From an uncultured Phycisphaerales bacterium (GTDB lineage: Bacteria; Planctomycetota; Phycisphaerae; Phycisphaerales; UBA1924), in NCBI GenBank assembly GCA_937871415.1, contig CALMQD010000031.1, positions 1-5,892 of the forward strand: a stretch of DNA of 5,892 nt. The letters are read 5' to 3'. Both the position numbers and the translations under genes were made by a program. This document shows positions 1 through 5,892 of the stretch, piece by piece; positions within the stretch are counted from its first letter, which is position 1; every line of letters starts with the position of its first letter. Under the pieces are notes generated by a model. It worked only from the letters and a program-made list of their open reading frames with translations, searched no databases and was not told where the DNA came from.

Positions 1-1
1 C

Positions 2-316
2 CTCCTCCTGCTCTGCTCCGATCCCCTCACCCCTTCGCTCGACCTTGCCGCCCTCTTGTCGGGCCTGCACCCCCGGGGGGGGGGGAACGCCGGCGTGTTG
101 CGCCTTCAACTCCGCGCCGATCTGCGACCTGACCCCGCCGACTCCGACCCCTTCGACCTCTCGCTCTCACTCCTCAACCCGGAACCCGCGGCTCTGTCCC
201 CCCTCGTCGCCGCCCTCCGCGACCGCCTCCTCCCCCCTTCCGCCCTCGCCGACCCCGGCGCTTGGCGATTCTGGGACGACGCTCAGGCCCCCGCCGAGCC
301 CCCACCCACCGGCTGA
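2..316 (+). CDS. 3' end of an unrecognised protein gene (5' truncated by the window)
   Basis: The frame is open from the left edge to a TGA at 314-316 and encodes about 104 residues. The start codon lies outside the window. Most third codon positions are C or G, with many ctc, gcc, ccc and gac codons, as in the certain plus-strand genes downstream, which supports real coding. The protein is rich in Leu, Pro, Ala and Asp. It has a middle stretch that could form beta strands (VLRLQLRADL), then a helix-like segment (LSPLVAALRDRLL), and ends in a Pro-rich tail. I recognise no family. A run of 11 G (75-85) falls inside the frame and encodes RGGG. The coding-like pattern holds in the same frame on both sides of it, so the assembled length looks right, but such a run is prone to length errors. 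No T-rich terminator follows; the next gene starts 119 bp downstream. Confidence 0.6.
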   Translation, partial: LLLLCSDPLTPSLDLAALLSGLHPRGGGNAGVLRLQLRADLRPDPADSDPFDLSLSLLNPEPAALSPLVAALRDRLLPPSALADPGAWRFWDDAQAPAEPPPTG

Positions 317-365
317 TCCGCCCTTTCTCTTGCCCGGCAACCCCCAAAACCCGACCTACCATCTT

Positions 366-397
366 GGCCCGGCGCTCCGGGCCGCTGTTCCGGCAGC
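366..397 (+). other. Two adjacent small hairpins between genes
   Basis: GGCCCGG (366-372) and CCGGGCC (377-383) form a perfect 7-bp stem with a 4-nt CGCT loop. Directly after it, GCTG (384-387) can pair with CAGC (394-397) around a 6-nt loop. No T run follows, so this is not a classic intrinsic terminator. It could end or pause the upstream transcript or shape the leader of the next gene, which starts 38 bp downstream. In sequence this GC-rich, short stems also arise by chance. The rest of the 317-435 gap shows no convincing promoter. Confidence 0.35.
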
Positions 398-435
398 CCA
401 ACGGGCGCGATCCCCCCCTCCCACGAGCACTCCCC

Positions 436-1311
436 ATGGCGATGGAAGAACGTCAGACGCAGATCAAGGAAGGCGCAGGCCTCGACGAAGCGCGGATCAA
501 TACCGAGTTCGTCGACCTCCTCAAGAAGTTCTCGACGCCCCTACTGGTCATCGTCGCCATCCTCGCCGGCGGCTTCTGGCTCTACAAGAAGCGCGAAGAA
601 TCGCGCGCCAAGGCCATCGACCAGTCCTTCGAGAACCTCGACGCCGCCACCGCCTCGTCCAGCCCCACCTCCCTCATCGCCGTCGCGCGCGAGTCCACCA
701 GCGCCGCCAGCGCCGGCCTCCTGGCCCGGCTCTACGCTGCCGACCTCCACATGCAGTCCTTCCGTTCGGGCGTCCCCATCGGCGCGCAGGTTGGTCCCGA
801 CGGCAAACTCATCGGCGAGGGCCTCGCGCTCCTGAGCGACGACGCCCGCCAGAAGGAACTCCAGGAAGCCGAGACCCTTTACAAGGAAGTCGCCGACCTC
901 ACCCGCGACAACGCCGACAAGTTCCAGCTCAACCTCAGCGCAATGGCCGGCCTCGCCGCCATCGCCGAAAGCCGCGGCCAGCTCGACCAGGCCCGCGCTC
1001 AATACGAGCAGATCAGCGCCAAGGCCAAGGCCGCGGGTCTCGACAAACTCGCCGCAATCATGGACCGCTGGGCCAAGAACGCCGCCGAGTTCAAGGACCC
1101 CGCCAGGCTCTATTCCGCCGATCAACTCTCCAGCGCCACCGCCCCGGCCGTCCCCTTCTCTACCGGCCTCCAGAACATCCAACTCCGCGATGCGCAGGGC
1201 AACGTGATCGACCCTTCCGCGCTCTCGCCCGCGCCGGCCCCCTCTCCGGCCCCCGCGCCGGCCCCGTCGCCCACACCCGCGCCGGCCCCGGCCCCGTCGA
1301 GCACGCCGTAA
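436..1311 (+). CDS. Membrane-anchored TPR-like protein (YfgM/TPR_21-like) with Pro-Ala tail
   Basis: The product is 291 residues. A charged N-terminus of about 32 residues precedes one transmembrane segment at residues 34-51 (PLLVIVAILAGGFWLY), followed at once by KKREESR, so the N-terminus should be cytoplasmic and the bulk periplasmic. Residues 139-195 form amphipathic helices of TPR type (LQEAETLYKEVADL, then MAGLAAIAESRGQLDQARAQY). This layout matches the YfgM/TPR_21 family, whose E. coli member is an ancillary SecYEG and periplasmic chaperone factor; that role here is inference. Residues 264-291 are almost only Pro, Ala and Ser, a likely flexible or wall-spanning tail. The ATG at 436 was chosen because residues encoded upstream in the same frame look non-coding; a second ATG at 442 is possible. 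No Shine-Dalgarno sequence is visible. A strong terminator follows, so the gene probably ends its own transcript. Confidence 0.85.
   Translation: MAMEERQTQIKEGAGLDEARINTEFVDLLKKFSTPLLVIVAILAGGFWLYKKREESRAKAIDQSFENLDAATASSSPTSLIAVARESTSAASAGLLARLYAADLHMQSFRSGVPIGAQVGPDGKLIGEGLALLSDDARQKELQEAETLYKEVADLTRDNADKFQLNLSAMAGLAAIAESRGQLDQARAQYEQISAKAKAAGLDKLAAIMDRWAKNAAEFKDPARLYSADQLSSATAPAVPFSTGLQNIQLRDAQGNVIDPSALSPAPAPSPAPAPAPSPTPAPAPAPSSTP
1228..1300 (+). repeat. GC-rich imperfect repeat encoding the Pro-Ala tail
   Basis: Repeated gcgccggccccg-type units encode alternating Pro-Ala with Ser spacers at the C-terminus of the TPR-like membrane protein. Copies near 1231, 1255 and 1279 share GCGCCGGCCCC. 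Such tracts change length easily by slippage, and the frame is kept in multiples of the Pro-Ala dipeptide. The length may vary between strains or suffer assembly error. Confidence 0.6.
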
Positions 1312-1361
1312 CGCGCTCCCCGCCTCTCTCGCGCGGCCTCCTTCTTCATCTGCCCCCAACC

Positions 1362-1387
1362 ACACCGGCTCACGCCGGTGTTTTTTT
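1362..1387 (+). terminator. Intrinsic terminator after the TPR-like gene
   Basis: ACACCGGC (1362-1369) and GCCGGTGT (1374-1381) make a perfect 8-bp stem with a TCAC loop, directly followed by an unbroken T run through 1387. It lies 50 bp after the stop codon at 1309-1311. This is the only canonical rho-independent terminator in the window. It also argues against starting the pseudouridine synthase gene at the in-frame GTG at 1378, which lies inside the stem. Confidence 0.9.
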
Positions 1388-1467
1388 CTTCCCTTCACCA
1401 CCCACCACGCCCCGCCCACATCCTCCGTCGAACTCCGCAGCAATTGAGCCTTCCCCTACCCTTCCCC

Positions 1468-2889
1468 GTGCCCCCGCGTTTCGACGACCCGAGCCCACGC
1501 GACCGCCGCGACAAGCCCTCCAAGTCCGGCGCCGATACCCCGCGCTCCAGCCCCCTCATCGCGCACGGCGGCAAGGTCGACCTTGAAGCGCTCCGCAAGG
1601 CGGTCCACTCGCGCGGCGTCACCCCGGCGCTCGCCCAGCCCCCGCACGCCCCCCACGCCGACGACTCCAGCGCCCCCATCGCGCCCTTCCTCACCGACGC
1701 GACCGACGCCGTCGCCCCAAACGCCGAAGGGGGGGCGGGCGGCGCGCCCGACGATGATGCGCCCAACCGCGTCGTCTTCATCCCCCAGCGCGACCTGCAG
1801 ACACGGCTCGACAAGTACCTCGTCAGCCGCATCAGTTTCATGAGCCGCAGCCAACTGCAGCGCCTCATCGACGAGGGCGGCGTGACCGTCAACGCGCGCA
1901 AGCCCAAGGCCTCGACAACGCTCCGCGCCGGCGACCGCATCGAAGTCTTCGTCCCACCGCCGCCCGCCACCGACATCGTCGCCCAGGACATCCCGCTCGA
2001 CGTCCTCTTCGAGGACGAGCACATCATCGTCCTCAACAAGCGCCCCGACATCATCGTCCACCCCGCGCGCTCCGAGCTCTCCGGCACGCTCATCAACGCG
2101 CTCGCCTGGCACTTCACGCACGTCTCCTCCGGCGCGCTCTCCAGGGTCGGCAAGGAGTTCGCCCGCCCCGGAGTCGTCCACCGACTCGACCGCGACACCT
2201 CCGGCCTCATCGTCTTCGCCAAGAACGATGAAGCCCACTGGCGCCTCGCCCGGCAGTTCGAGACCCGGCGCGTCGACAAGCGCTACCTCGCGCTCGTGCA
2301 CGGACTCGTCGAGCCCGACGTCGATGTCATCGACCTGCCCCTGGGCCCCCACCCCTCCCGCGAAAAAGGCTACCGCGAGAAGTACGTCGTCCGGCACGAC
2401 CACCTCGGCAAGCCCTCGCTCACCATCTTCCGCGTCCGCGAGACCTACCCCCACGCGCCCGCCGCGCCCGCCTCGCGCCACGACGGCGCCCGTGACGATC
2501 CCGCGCGCGGCTTTTCACTCGTCGAACTCGAACTCAAGACCGGGCGAACCCACCAGATCCGGGTCCACCTCTCCCACCTCGGCTTCCCGATTGTGGGGGA
2601 CGACATGTACACAGGCGCTCACGATCTCCGCCGCGCCCACCTCGACGCGCGCGTGCGGCCCGGCGCCCCCGACGACACGCTCTTCATCGCGCGCCAGGCC
2701 CTCCACGCCACCACCCTCACCTTCGAGCACCCCGTCTCCGGCGAGCGGATGAAGTTCCAGGCGCCGCTCCCGCCCGACATGGCCGCCGCCGTCGCCGCGC
2801 TCCGCGCGCTCTGCCCCGGCGCTAGACGCATCGACCCGCCGCCCCCCGGCGCAACGGTCAACCTTGATACGCTCGTACCATCGCCGTAA
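1468..2889 (+). CDS. RluA-family 23S rRNA-type pseudouridine synthase with S4 domain
   Basis: The enzyme should convert specific uridines to pseudouridine in structured RNA, most likely 23S rRNA as for RluC/RluD, in the cytoplasm. With the GTG start at 1468 it has 473 residues. An S4 RNA-binding domain spans about 113-160 (RLDKYLVSR...GDRIEV). The catalytic domain runs from about 179 (VLFEDEHIIVLNKR) to about 440. The family motif HRLDRDTSG places the catalytic Asp at residue 241, and RTHQIRVHL (360-368) is also intact. Typical members have about 300-330 residues; the excess is a Pro/Ala/Asp-rich N-terminal extension of about 105 residues and a 20-residue low-complexity insert (329-348) before the RTHQIR strand. 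The start is uncertain: TTG at 1444 is an alternative, no Shine-Dalgarno sequence precedes either, and the first in-frame ATG lies inside the S4 domain. The next gene follows after 23 bp, suggesting co-transcription. The target site cannot be told from sequence alone. Confidence 0.93.
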   Translation: MPPRFDDPSPRDRRDKPSKSGADTPRSSPLIAHGGKVDLEALRKAVHSRGVTPALAQPPHAPHADDSSAPIAPFLTDATDAVAPNAEGGAGGAPDDDAPNRVVFIPQRDLQTRLDKYLVSRISFMSRSQLQRLIDEGGVTVNARKPKASTTLRAGDRIEVFVPPPPATDIVAQDIPLDVLFEDEHIIVLNKRPDIIVHPARSELSGTLINALAWHFTHVSSGALSRVGKEFARPGVVHRLDRDTSGLIVFAKNDEAHWRLARQFETRRVDKRYLALVHGLVEPDVDVIDLPLGPHPSREKGYREKYVVRHDHLGKPSLTIFRVRETYPHAPAAPASRHDGARDDPARGFSLVELELKTGRTHQIRVHLSHLGFPIVGDDMYTGAHDLRRAHLDARVRPGAPDDTLFIARQALHATTLTFEHPVSGERMKFQAPLPPDMAAAVAALRALCPGARRIDPPPPGATVNLDTLVPSP

Positions 2890-2900
2890 CACCCACGGAC

Positions 2901-2904
2901 GGAG
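2901..2904 (+). promoter_or_regulatory. Ribosome binding site of the beta-propeller gene
   Basis: GGAG lies 8 nt upstream of the GTG at 2913, the right distance for a Shine-Dalgarno element. It decides the start of this gene and is the clearest such signal in the window; neither upstream plus-strand start has one. Confidence 0.6.
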
Positions 2905-2912
2905 CGCTCACC

Positions 2913-4367
2913 GTGAACCACCCGCGCATCATCCAGACGAACCGCCCGACGCGCACCCGCGCCCTGCTCGCCCTCGCCGGCCTCTGCGTCGCCGCCGGCG
3001 CGCTTCTGTCCGCGCCCGGGTGCAGCAAGGCCCGCTCCTCGGCCGTCGTCCTCCCCGAGGCCCGCTCCATCGAGGACATGGGCGGGCGATTCATCGTCGC
3101 GCTCAACGACGCCGACATGAGCGCCGACTCCTTCGTCACCCGCGACCTGGGCGAGCGCGACCCGCGCGTTCACGACTCCATCACCATCGTCTCTCTCCCC
3201 ATCCAGGAGCCCAGCACGCCCTTCGCGCAGATCAAGGTCTCCAACTCCGCCCTCGGCCCGCCCCGTTGCCTCGATATCGCCCCCGCCGGAGACACGCTCT
3301 ACGTCGTCGAGTCCCGCGGCCCGGCGCACGAATCCGCCCGCACCCTCGACGATCTGCCCCCCGGCGAGTACCTCGCCGTCATCGACGTCCGAAACCCACT
3401 CGAACCGGAGCAGGTCCAGAACGTCTACGTCGGCACCGAGCCCACCAGCGTCAGCGCCAGCCCGCGCGGCGACTTGCTCGCCATCGCCACCCGCACCCCC
3501 GGCGAGCAACTCGTGCTCGCCGCGCTCGAGAACGGACGCGTCACCTCCACCCCCGACGGCAAGCCCGCCGTCCTCGCCTGGCCGCTCTACGGCGTCTCCG
3601 AGTCCGACGACGCCGCGCCCTCGTCCATCGCCTGGAGCCCCGACGGCGACACCATCGCCGTCACCATCCCCGCGCGCAACCAGGTCGCCTTCTACCGCCT
3701 CACGCGCGACGCCGACGGCTCGATCAGCCTCGCCGTCTGGGGCAACCCCGTCAACGTCGGCAAGTACCCCTACGTCGGATCCTTCTCGCGCGACGGCCAG
3801 TACTTCCTCGTCTCCTGCACCGGCTGGGGAGAGGACATCCCCGGCTTCTCCGTCGGCGCTGCGCCGGGTTCCATCGACGTCGTCCGCCTCGGCACCATCG
3901 CCCGCCAGACCGACCAGGGCCTCGTCACCGAGCGCGAGCACGAGGTCGTCTCCAGCGCGCGCGTCGGCATCGGACCCAAGGCCATGGCCCTGAGCCCCGA
4001 CGGTCGCACCGTCGTCGCCGCCAACACCGCCGCTTCCCCACAGGCCGCCTCCGCCCCCACCGACGACCACGACACCGCCGCACGCTCCGGCTCCGTCTCG
4101 ATCCTGGTGTTCGATCCCCCCAGCGGCATGCTCACCACGATCGGCGAGCAGCTCCTGAGCGCCGTCCCCGCCGACGTCTGCTTCGATTCCACCGGACGCA
4201 TCGTCGGGGTGACGCAGTTCCGGTCCTTCGACCCACGCGCCGTCGACGGCGAACTCGGGCTCTGGAGCATCGTCCGCGGACCGCGCGGCGACGCCGCCGG
4301 CCTCAAGTCCCTCGACCGCTTCATCGGCCTGGGCAAGGGCCCCCACGCCACGCTCATCGCGCCGTGA
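2913..4367 (+). CDS. Putative lipoprotein with beta-propeller (WD40/YVTN-like) fold, function unknown
   Basis: The product is 484 residues. The N-terminus has Arg-rich residues 5-16, a hydrophobic core at about 17-32 (ALLALAGLCVAAGALL) and SAPGC with Cys37, a plausible though non-consensus lipobox, so the mature protein is probably a lipid-anchored periplasmic or outer-membrane protein. At least six repeats follow the pattern of a propeller blade, a hydrophobic strand then a Ser/Pro-Asp-Gly turn then a strand: near residues 115 (DIAPAGDTLYVV), 180 (SASPRGDLLAIA), 238 (IAWSPDGDTIAV), 288 (GSFSRDGQYFLV), 356 (AMALSPDGRTVVAA) and 420 (VCFDSTGRIVGV). This resembles the lactonase/YVTN-type seven-bladed propellers, but I see no catalytic signature, so no enzyme activity is claimed. 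A polar Ala/Thr/Asp-rich loop sits near residues 373-390. It lies 23 bp after the pseudouridine synthase gene, and its stop faces that of the minus-strand gene 12 bp away. Confidence 0.85.
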   Translation: MNHPRIIQTNRPTRTRALLALAGLCVAAGALLSAPGCSKARSSAVVLPEARSIEDMGGRFIVALNDADMSADSFVTRDLGERDPRVHDSITIVSLPIQEPSTPFAQIKVSNSALGPPRCLDIAPAGDTLYVVESRGPAHESARTLDDLPPGEYLAVIDVRNPLEPEQVQNVYVGTEPTSVSASPRGDLLAIATRTPGEQLVLAALENGRVTSTPDGKPAVLAWPLYGVSESDDAAPSSIAWSPDGDTIAVTIPARNQVAFYRLTRDADGSISLAVWGNPVNVGKYPYVGSFSRDGQYFLVSCTGWGEDIPGFSVGAAPGSIDVVRLGTIARQTDQGLVTEREHEVVSSARVGIGPKAMALSPDGRTVVAANTAASPQAASAPTDDHDTAARSGSVSILVFDPPSGMLTTIGEQLLSAVPADVCFDSTGRIVGVTQFRSFDPRAVDGELGLWSIVRGPRGDAAGLKSLDRFIGLGKGPHATLIAP

Positions 4368-4388
4368 CAACCGCGCCCGTCACGGCGC
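4359..4388. terminator. Possible bidirectional hairpin at convergent gene ends
   Basis: GCGCCGTGAC (4359-4368) and GTCACGGCGC (4379-4388) are a perfect 10-bp inverted repeat around a 10-nt GC-rich spacer. Each arm contains one of the two convergent stop codons (TGA at 4365-4367 on plus, TGA read from 4382 to 4380 on minus). No T run lies on either side, so it is not a standard intrinsic terminator, but the position suits a shared bidirectional end. Much of the symmetry follows from both genes ending with the same Ala-Pro-stop codons. Confidence 0.45.
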
Positions 4389-5892
4389 CACCACCGCCTT
4401 GTTCAGACGCTTGGCCTCTTCCAGGTCCGACAGCGACACCACCACCAGTTTCCCGGCCATCTCGCGCCCGGACCCCTTGTAACTGAACCGCTTCACGATC
4501 GTCTGCCCCGGGCCCAGGTCCGAGATCAGCAGTTGCTGCGTCGGATGACTCGAAGTCGTCGCCTCCAGGCGCAGCGACCGCGCCCGGTCGCTCGTGTTCG
4601 TGATCGACGCCACGACGACCATGTCCGGCCCCGTCGTCGTCGGCAGGCGCTGCGCCTTGAGGTCCATCTGGAAGTCCGCCAGGCCGATCTCCAGCGTCGT
4701 CGCCTGCTTCAGCAGCGGGTACTCCTTGTCCGCCGTCACCCGCGCCAGAATCTCCAGCTGCTTGAGCCCCTCCAACTGCGCCGAGCCGAACGAGAACGTC
4801 ACCGGCAGCCGGAACGTCTCCCCCGGCCCGATCGCGAACTCCACGATCCCCGCCGGCGAGATGTTCCAGGCCCCGCGACGCGCCGTCCGCGCGCCCTTGC
4901 CCGACGCGTCTCCCTCCTCCGTCTCCCGGATCTGCAACGACCCCGTCACCCGGATCGGCCACGGGTTCGTCAGCACCACGTGGCTCTCGTGCTCGCCGCC
5001 GCTCGACTCCACGAACCGCGGCTCGAGTTTCATCCCCGACACGAACTTCGCCACGTACGGATCGATCCCGTCGATGAACACCGGCGTGTCCGTCAGCTCG
5101 ATGCCGTTGGCCCGCTCCGCCGCCGTGAGCGCGCGCCGGTTCCCGAACAGGTCCACCACCTGCACCTGCTCCCCCAGCGCCGACACGTTCAACAGCGCCG
5201 GACGCGTCACCTGCTCCGTCGGCGAACGCGCCCCCGCGCCGCCCTTGCCGCGAATCTCGACCACCGACCCCAGCGCCGGGGGCTGGTCGCGCCACGCCAC
5301 CAGCATCCCGCGCGTCATGTCCCCCGACGATTCCGCATCGCCCAGGCTCGCCGCCTCCTCGTGCGCCAGGATCAGGCACACCACGTCCGGGTCCGTCGGG
5401 TACGTCCCCACCACCCGCCGACCCGCCAGTTCCCGCGCCAGCGTCGTGAACACCGGCCACTCGGGCCGCGGCGTCACCGAACCCGCCCGCTCGTCCGCAC
5501 GGTCCCACGGCGACATCACCGCCAGTCGCACGTCCCCCGCGACCGCGTCGTCGCGCTCGCGCTCCTTGTCCGCCGCGCGCGGCGCCGGCAGCGTGCTCCA
5601 CGCTCGGATCACGCGCTTGCCCAGCTCGCGCACCCGGTCATAGTCCGTGAACTTCCCGCGCTCCGGCAGCTCGAACACCAGCGTCAACTCCGGAACCTCT
5701 CCCTGCGCATCGGGCGCCAGCCACGACCGGATCACCCCCGGGATCTGGACCGAACCGATCGACGACGGCACGAACAGCGTCACCGCCGAGAGCAACGGCC
5801 AGTTCGGACGCCGCGCCGCCGCGCGCCGCCGCGCCGCCGCGAGGTCCTCCCCCCCCGCCCTCCCCACCCCCGCCTCGATCACCTCCGCGGGC
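4380..5892 (-). CDS. Large protein of unknown function with C-terminal Ig-like domains (5' end uncertain or truncated)
   Basis: The minus-strand frame is open from the right edge to a TGA at 4382-4380, about 503 residues. It may continue beyond the window, or start at GTG 5882 or 5867. Near the N-terminus an Ala/Arg-rich stretch (about 5845-5805) precedes a hydrophobic segment (WPLLSAVTLFVPSSIG) that could be a signal anchor. The middle contains VQVVDLFGNRRALT and then LTDTPVFIDGID (about 5165-5060). This order, a D-x-x-G-N turn followed by a T-P-V-strand, recalls the beta-rich tail of planctomycete glycoside-hydrolase-like proteins, so a catalytic barrel upstream of the window is conceivable; this is inference. 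The C-terminal 200 residues form two Ig-like beta sandwiches: one from VVLTNPWPIRV (about 4980) to ATTLEIG, and one from FQMDLKAQ to the end, with VASITNTSD and LGPGQTIVKRF typical of such folds. I cannot name a function. Its codons favour G at the third position, unlike the plus-strand genes. Confidence 0.8.
   Translation of the reverse strand, partial: PAEVIEAGVGRAGGEDLAAARRRAAARRPNWPLLSAVTLFVPSSIGSVQIPGVIRSWLAPDAQGEVPELTLVFELPERGKFTDYDRVRELGKRVIRAWSTLPAPRAADKERERDDAVAGDVRLAVMSPWDRADERAGSVTPRPEWPVFTTLARELAGRRVVGTYPTDPDVVCLILAHEEAASLGDAESSGDMTRGMLVAWRDQPPALGSVVEIRGKGGAGARSPTEQVTRPALLNVSALGEQVQVVDLFGNRRALTAAERANGIELTDTPVFIDGIDPYVAKFVSGMKLEPRFVESSGGEHESHVVLTNPWPIRVTGSLQIRETEEGDASGKGARTARRGAWNISPAGIVEFAIGPGETFRLPVTFSFGSAQLEGLKQLEILARVTADKEYPLLKQATTLEIGLADFQMDLKAQRLPTTTGPDMVVVASITNTSDRARSLRLEATTSSHPTQQLLISDLGPGQTIVKRFSYKGSGREMAGKLVVVSLSDLEEAKRLNKAVVAP
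5808..5840 (-). repeat. Short GC-only direct repeat encoding Ala/Arg tracts
   Basis: On the minus strand GCGGCGGCGCGGCG occurs twice in direct succession with a 15-bp period, encoding AAARRRAAARR. Next to it (5849-5856) lies an 8-C run on the plus strand. Both are prone to slippage and sequencing error, so the reading frame upstream of about 5845 in this gene is less secure than the rest. Confidence 0.5.

Noticed and set aside
330..362. Possible sigma-70 promoter (TTGCCC at 330-335 and TACCAT at 357-362)
   Set aside because: The spacing is 21 bp and both boxes are poor matches, so it is not supportable.
1228..1300. CRISPR-like or regulatory repeat array
   Set aside because: The units are short, imperfect and in frame as Pro-Ala codons, with no spacers of constant size.
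1378..1467. Longer start of the pseudouridine synthase at GTG 1378
   Set aside because: That codon lies inside the stem of a strong terminator and the added residues look non-coding.
45..1586. Plus-strand open frame of 513 codons overlapping the TPR-like gene
   Set aside because: It is rich in Arg, Pro and Ser with no domain pattern and runs through the terminator. It is a shadow frame typical of very GC-rich DNA.
2619..4370. Minus-strand open frame of 583 codons antisense to the propeller gene
   Set aside because: The translation is dominated by Gly, Asp, Ala and Val without structure, and the plus strand encodes clear propeller blades across the same bases.
2864..4486. Plus-strand open frame of 540 codons overlapping the propeller gene
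   Set aside because: Extremely Arg- and Pro-rich, no recognisable fold, and it crosses the end of two better supported genes.
5877..5886. Fragment of a 16S rRNA 3' end (GATCACCTCC on the plus strand)
   Set aside because: The bases beside it do not resemble 16S rRNA, and the site lies in a coding-like minus-strand frame.

Overview
The window comes from a very GC-rich bacterial chromosome with dense coding and almost no Shine-Dalgarno signal before most genes. Several traits suggest a planctomycete of the Phycisphaerae type: Pro/Ala/Asp-rich low-complexity extensions on housekeeping proteins, a weakly conserved lipobox, and a large unknown protein with Ig-like repeats. This is inference from style, because no rRNA or other phylogenetic marker is present. 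Other high-GC Gram-negative phyla remain possible.

Layout, left to right: (1) the 3' end of an unrecognised plus-strand gene (to 316), carrying an 11-G run; (2) a 119-bp gap with two adjacent small hairpins; (3) a single-pass membrane protein with a TPR-like domain and a Pro-Ala tail (436-1311), resembling the YfgM/TPR_21 family; (4) a textbook intrinsic terminator (1362-1387); (5) an RluA-family 23S-type rRNA pseudouridine synthase with an S4 domain and an unusual ~105-residue N-terminal extension (about 1468-2889); (6) 23 bp downstream, a probable lipoprotein with a beta-propeller fold (2913-4367), likely in one transcript with the synthase; (7) a convergent minus-strand gene (4380 to the right edge), probably an exported protein whose C-terminal half holds two Ig-like beta-sandwich regions and whose middle resembles the tail of planctomycete glycoside-hydrolase-like proteins. 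No gap exceeds 156 bp, so there is no large unexplained stretch.

The genes do not form an obvious pathway. One modifies RNA; the others look like cell-envelope proteins. I see no CRISPR array, mobile element, tRNA or rRNA, and no convincing undescribed system. The most informative signals are structural. Third codon positions are C-rich in the plus genes but G-rich in the minus gene, so the skew follows the DNA strand rather than the gene. Four of five stop codons sit in the same GCCGTRAC context after a terminal proline. The two convergent stop codons lie in a perfect 10-bp inverted repeat.
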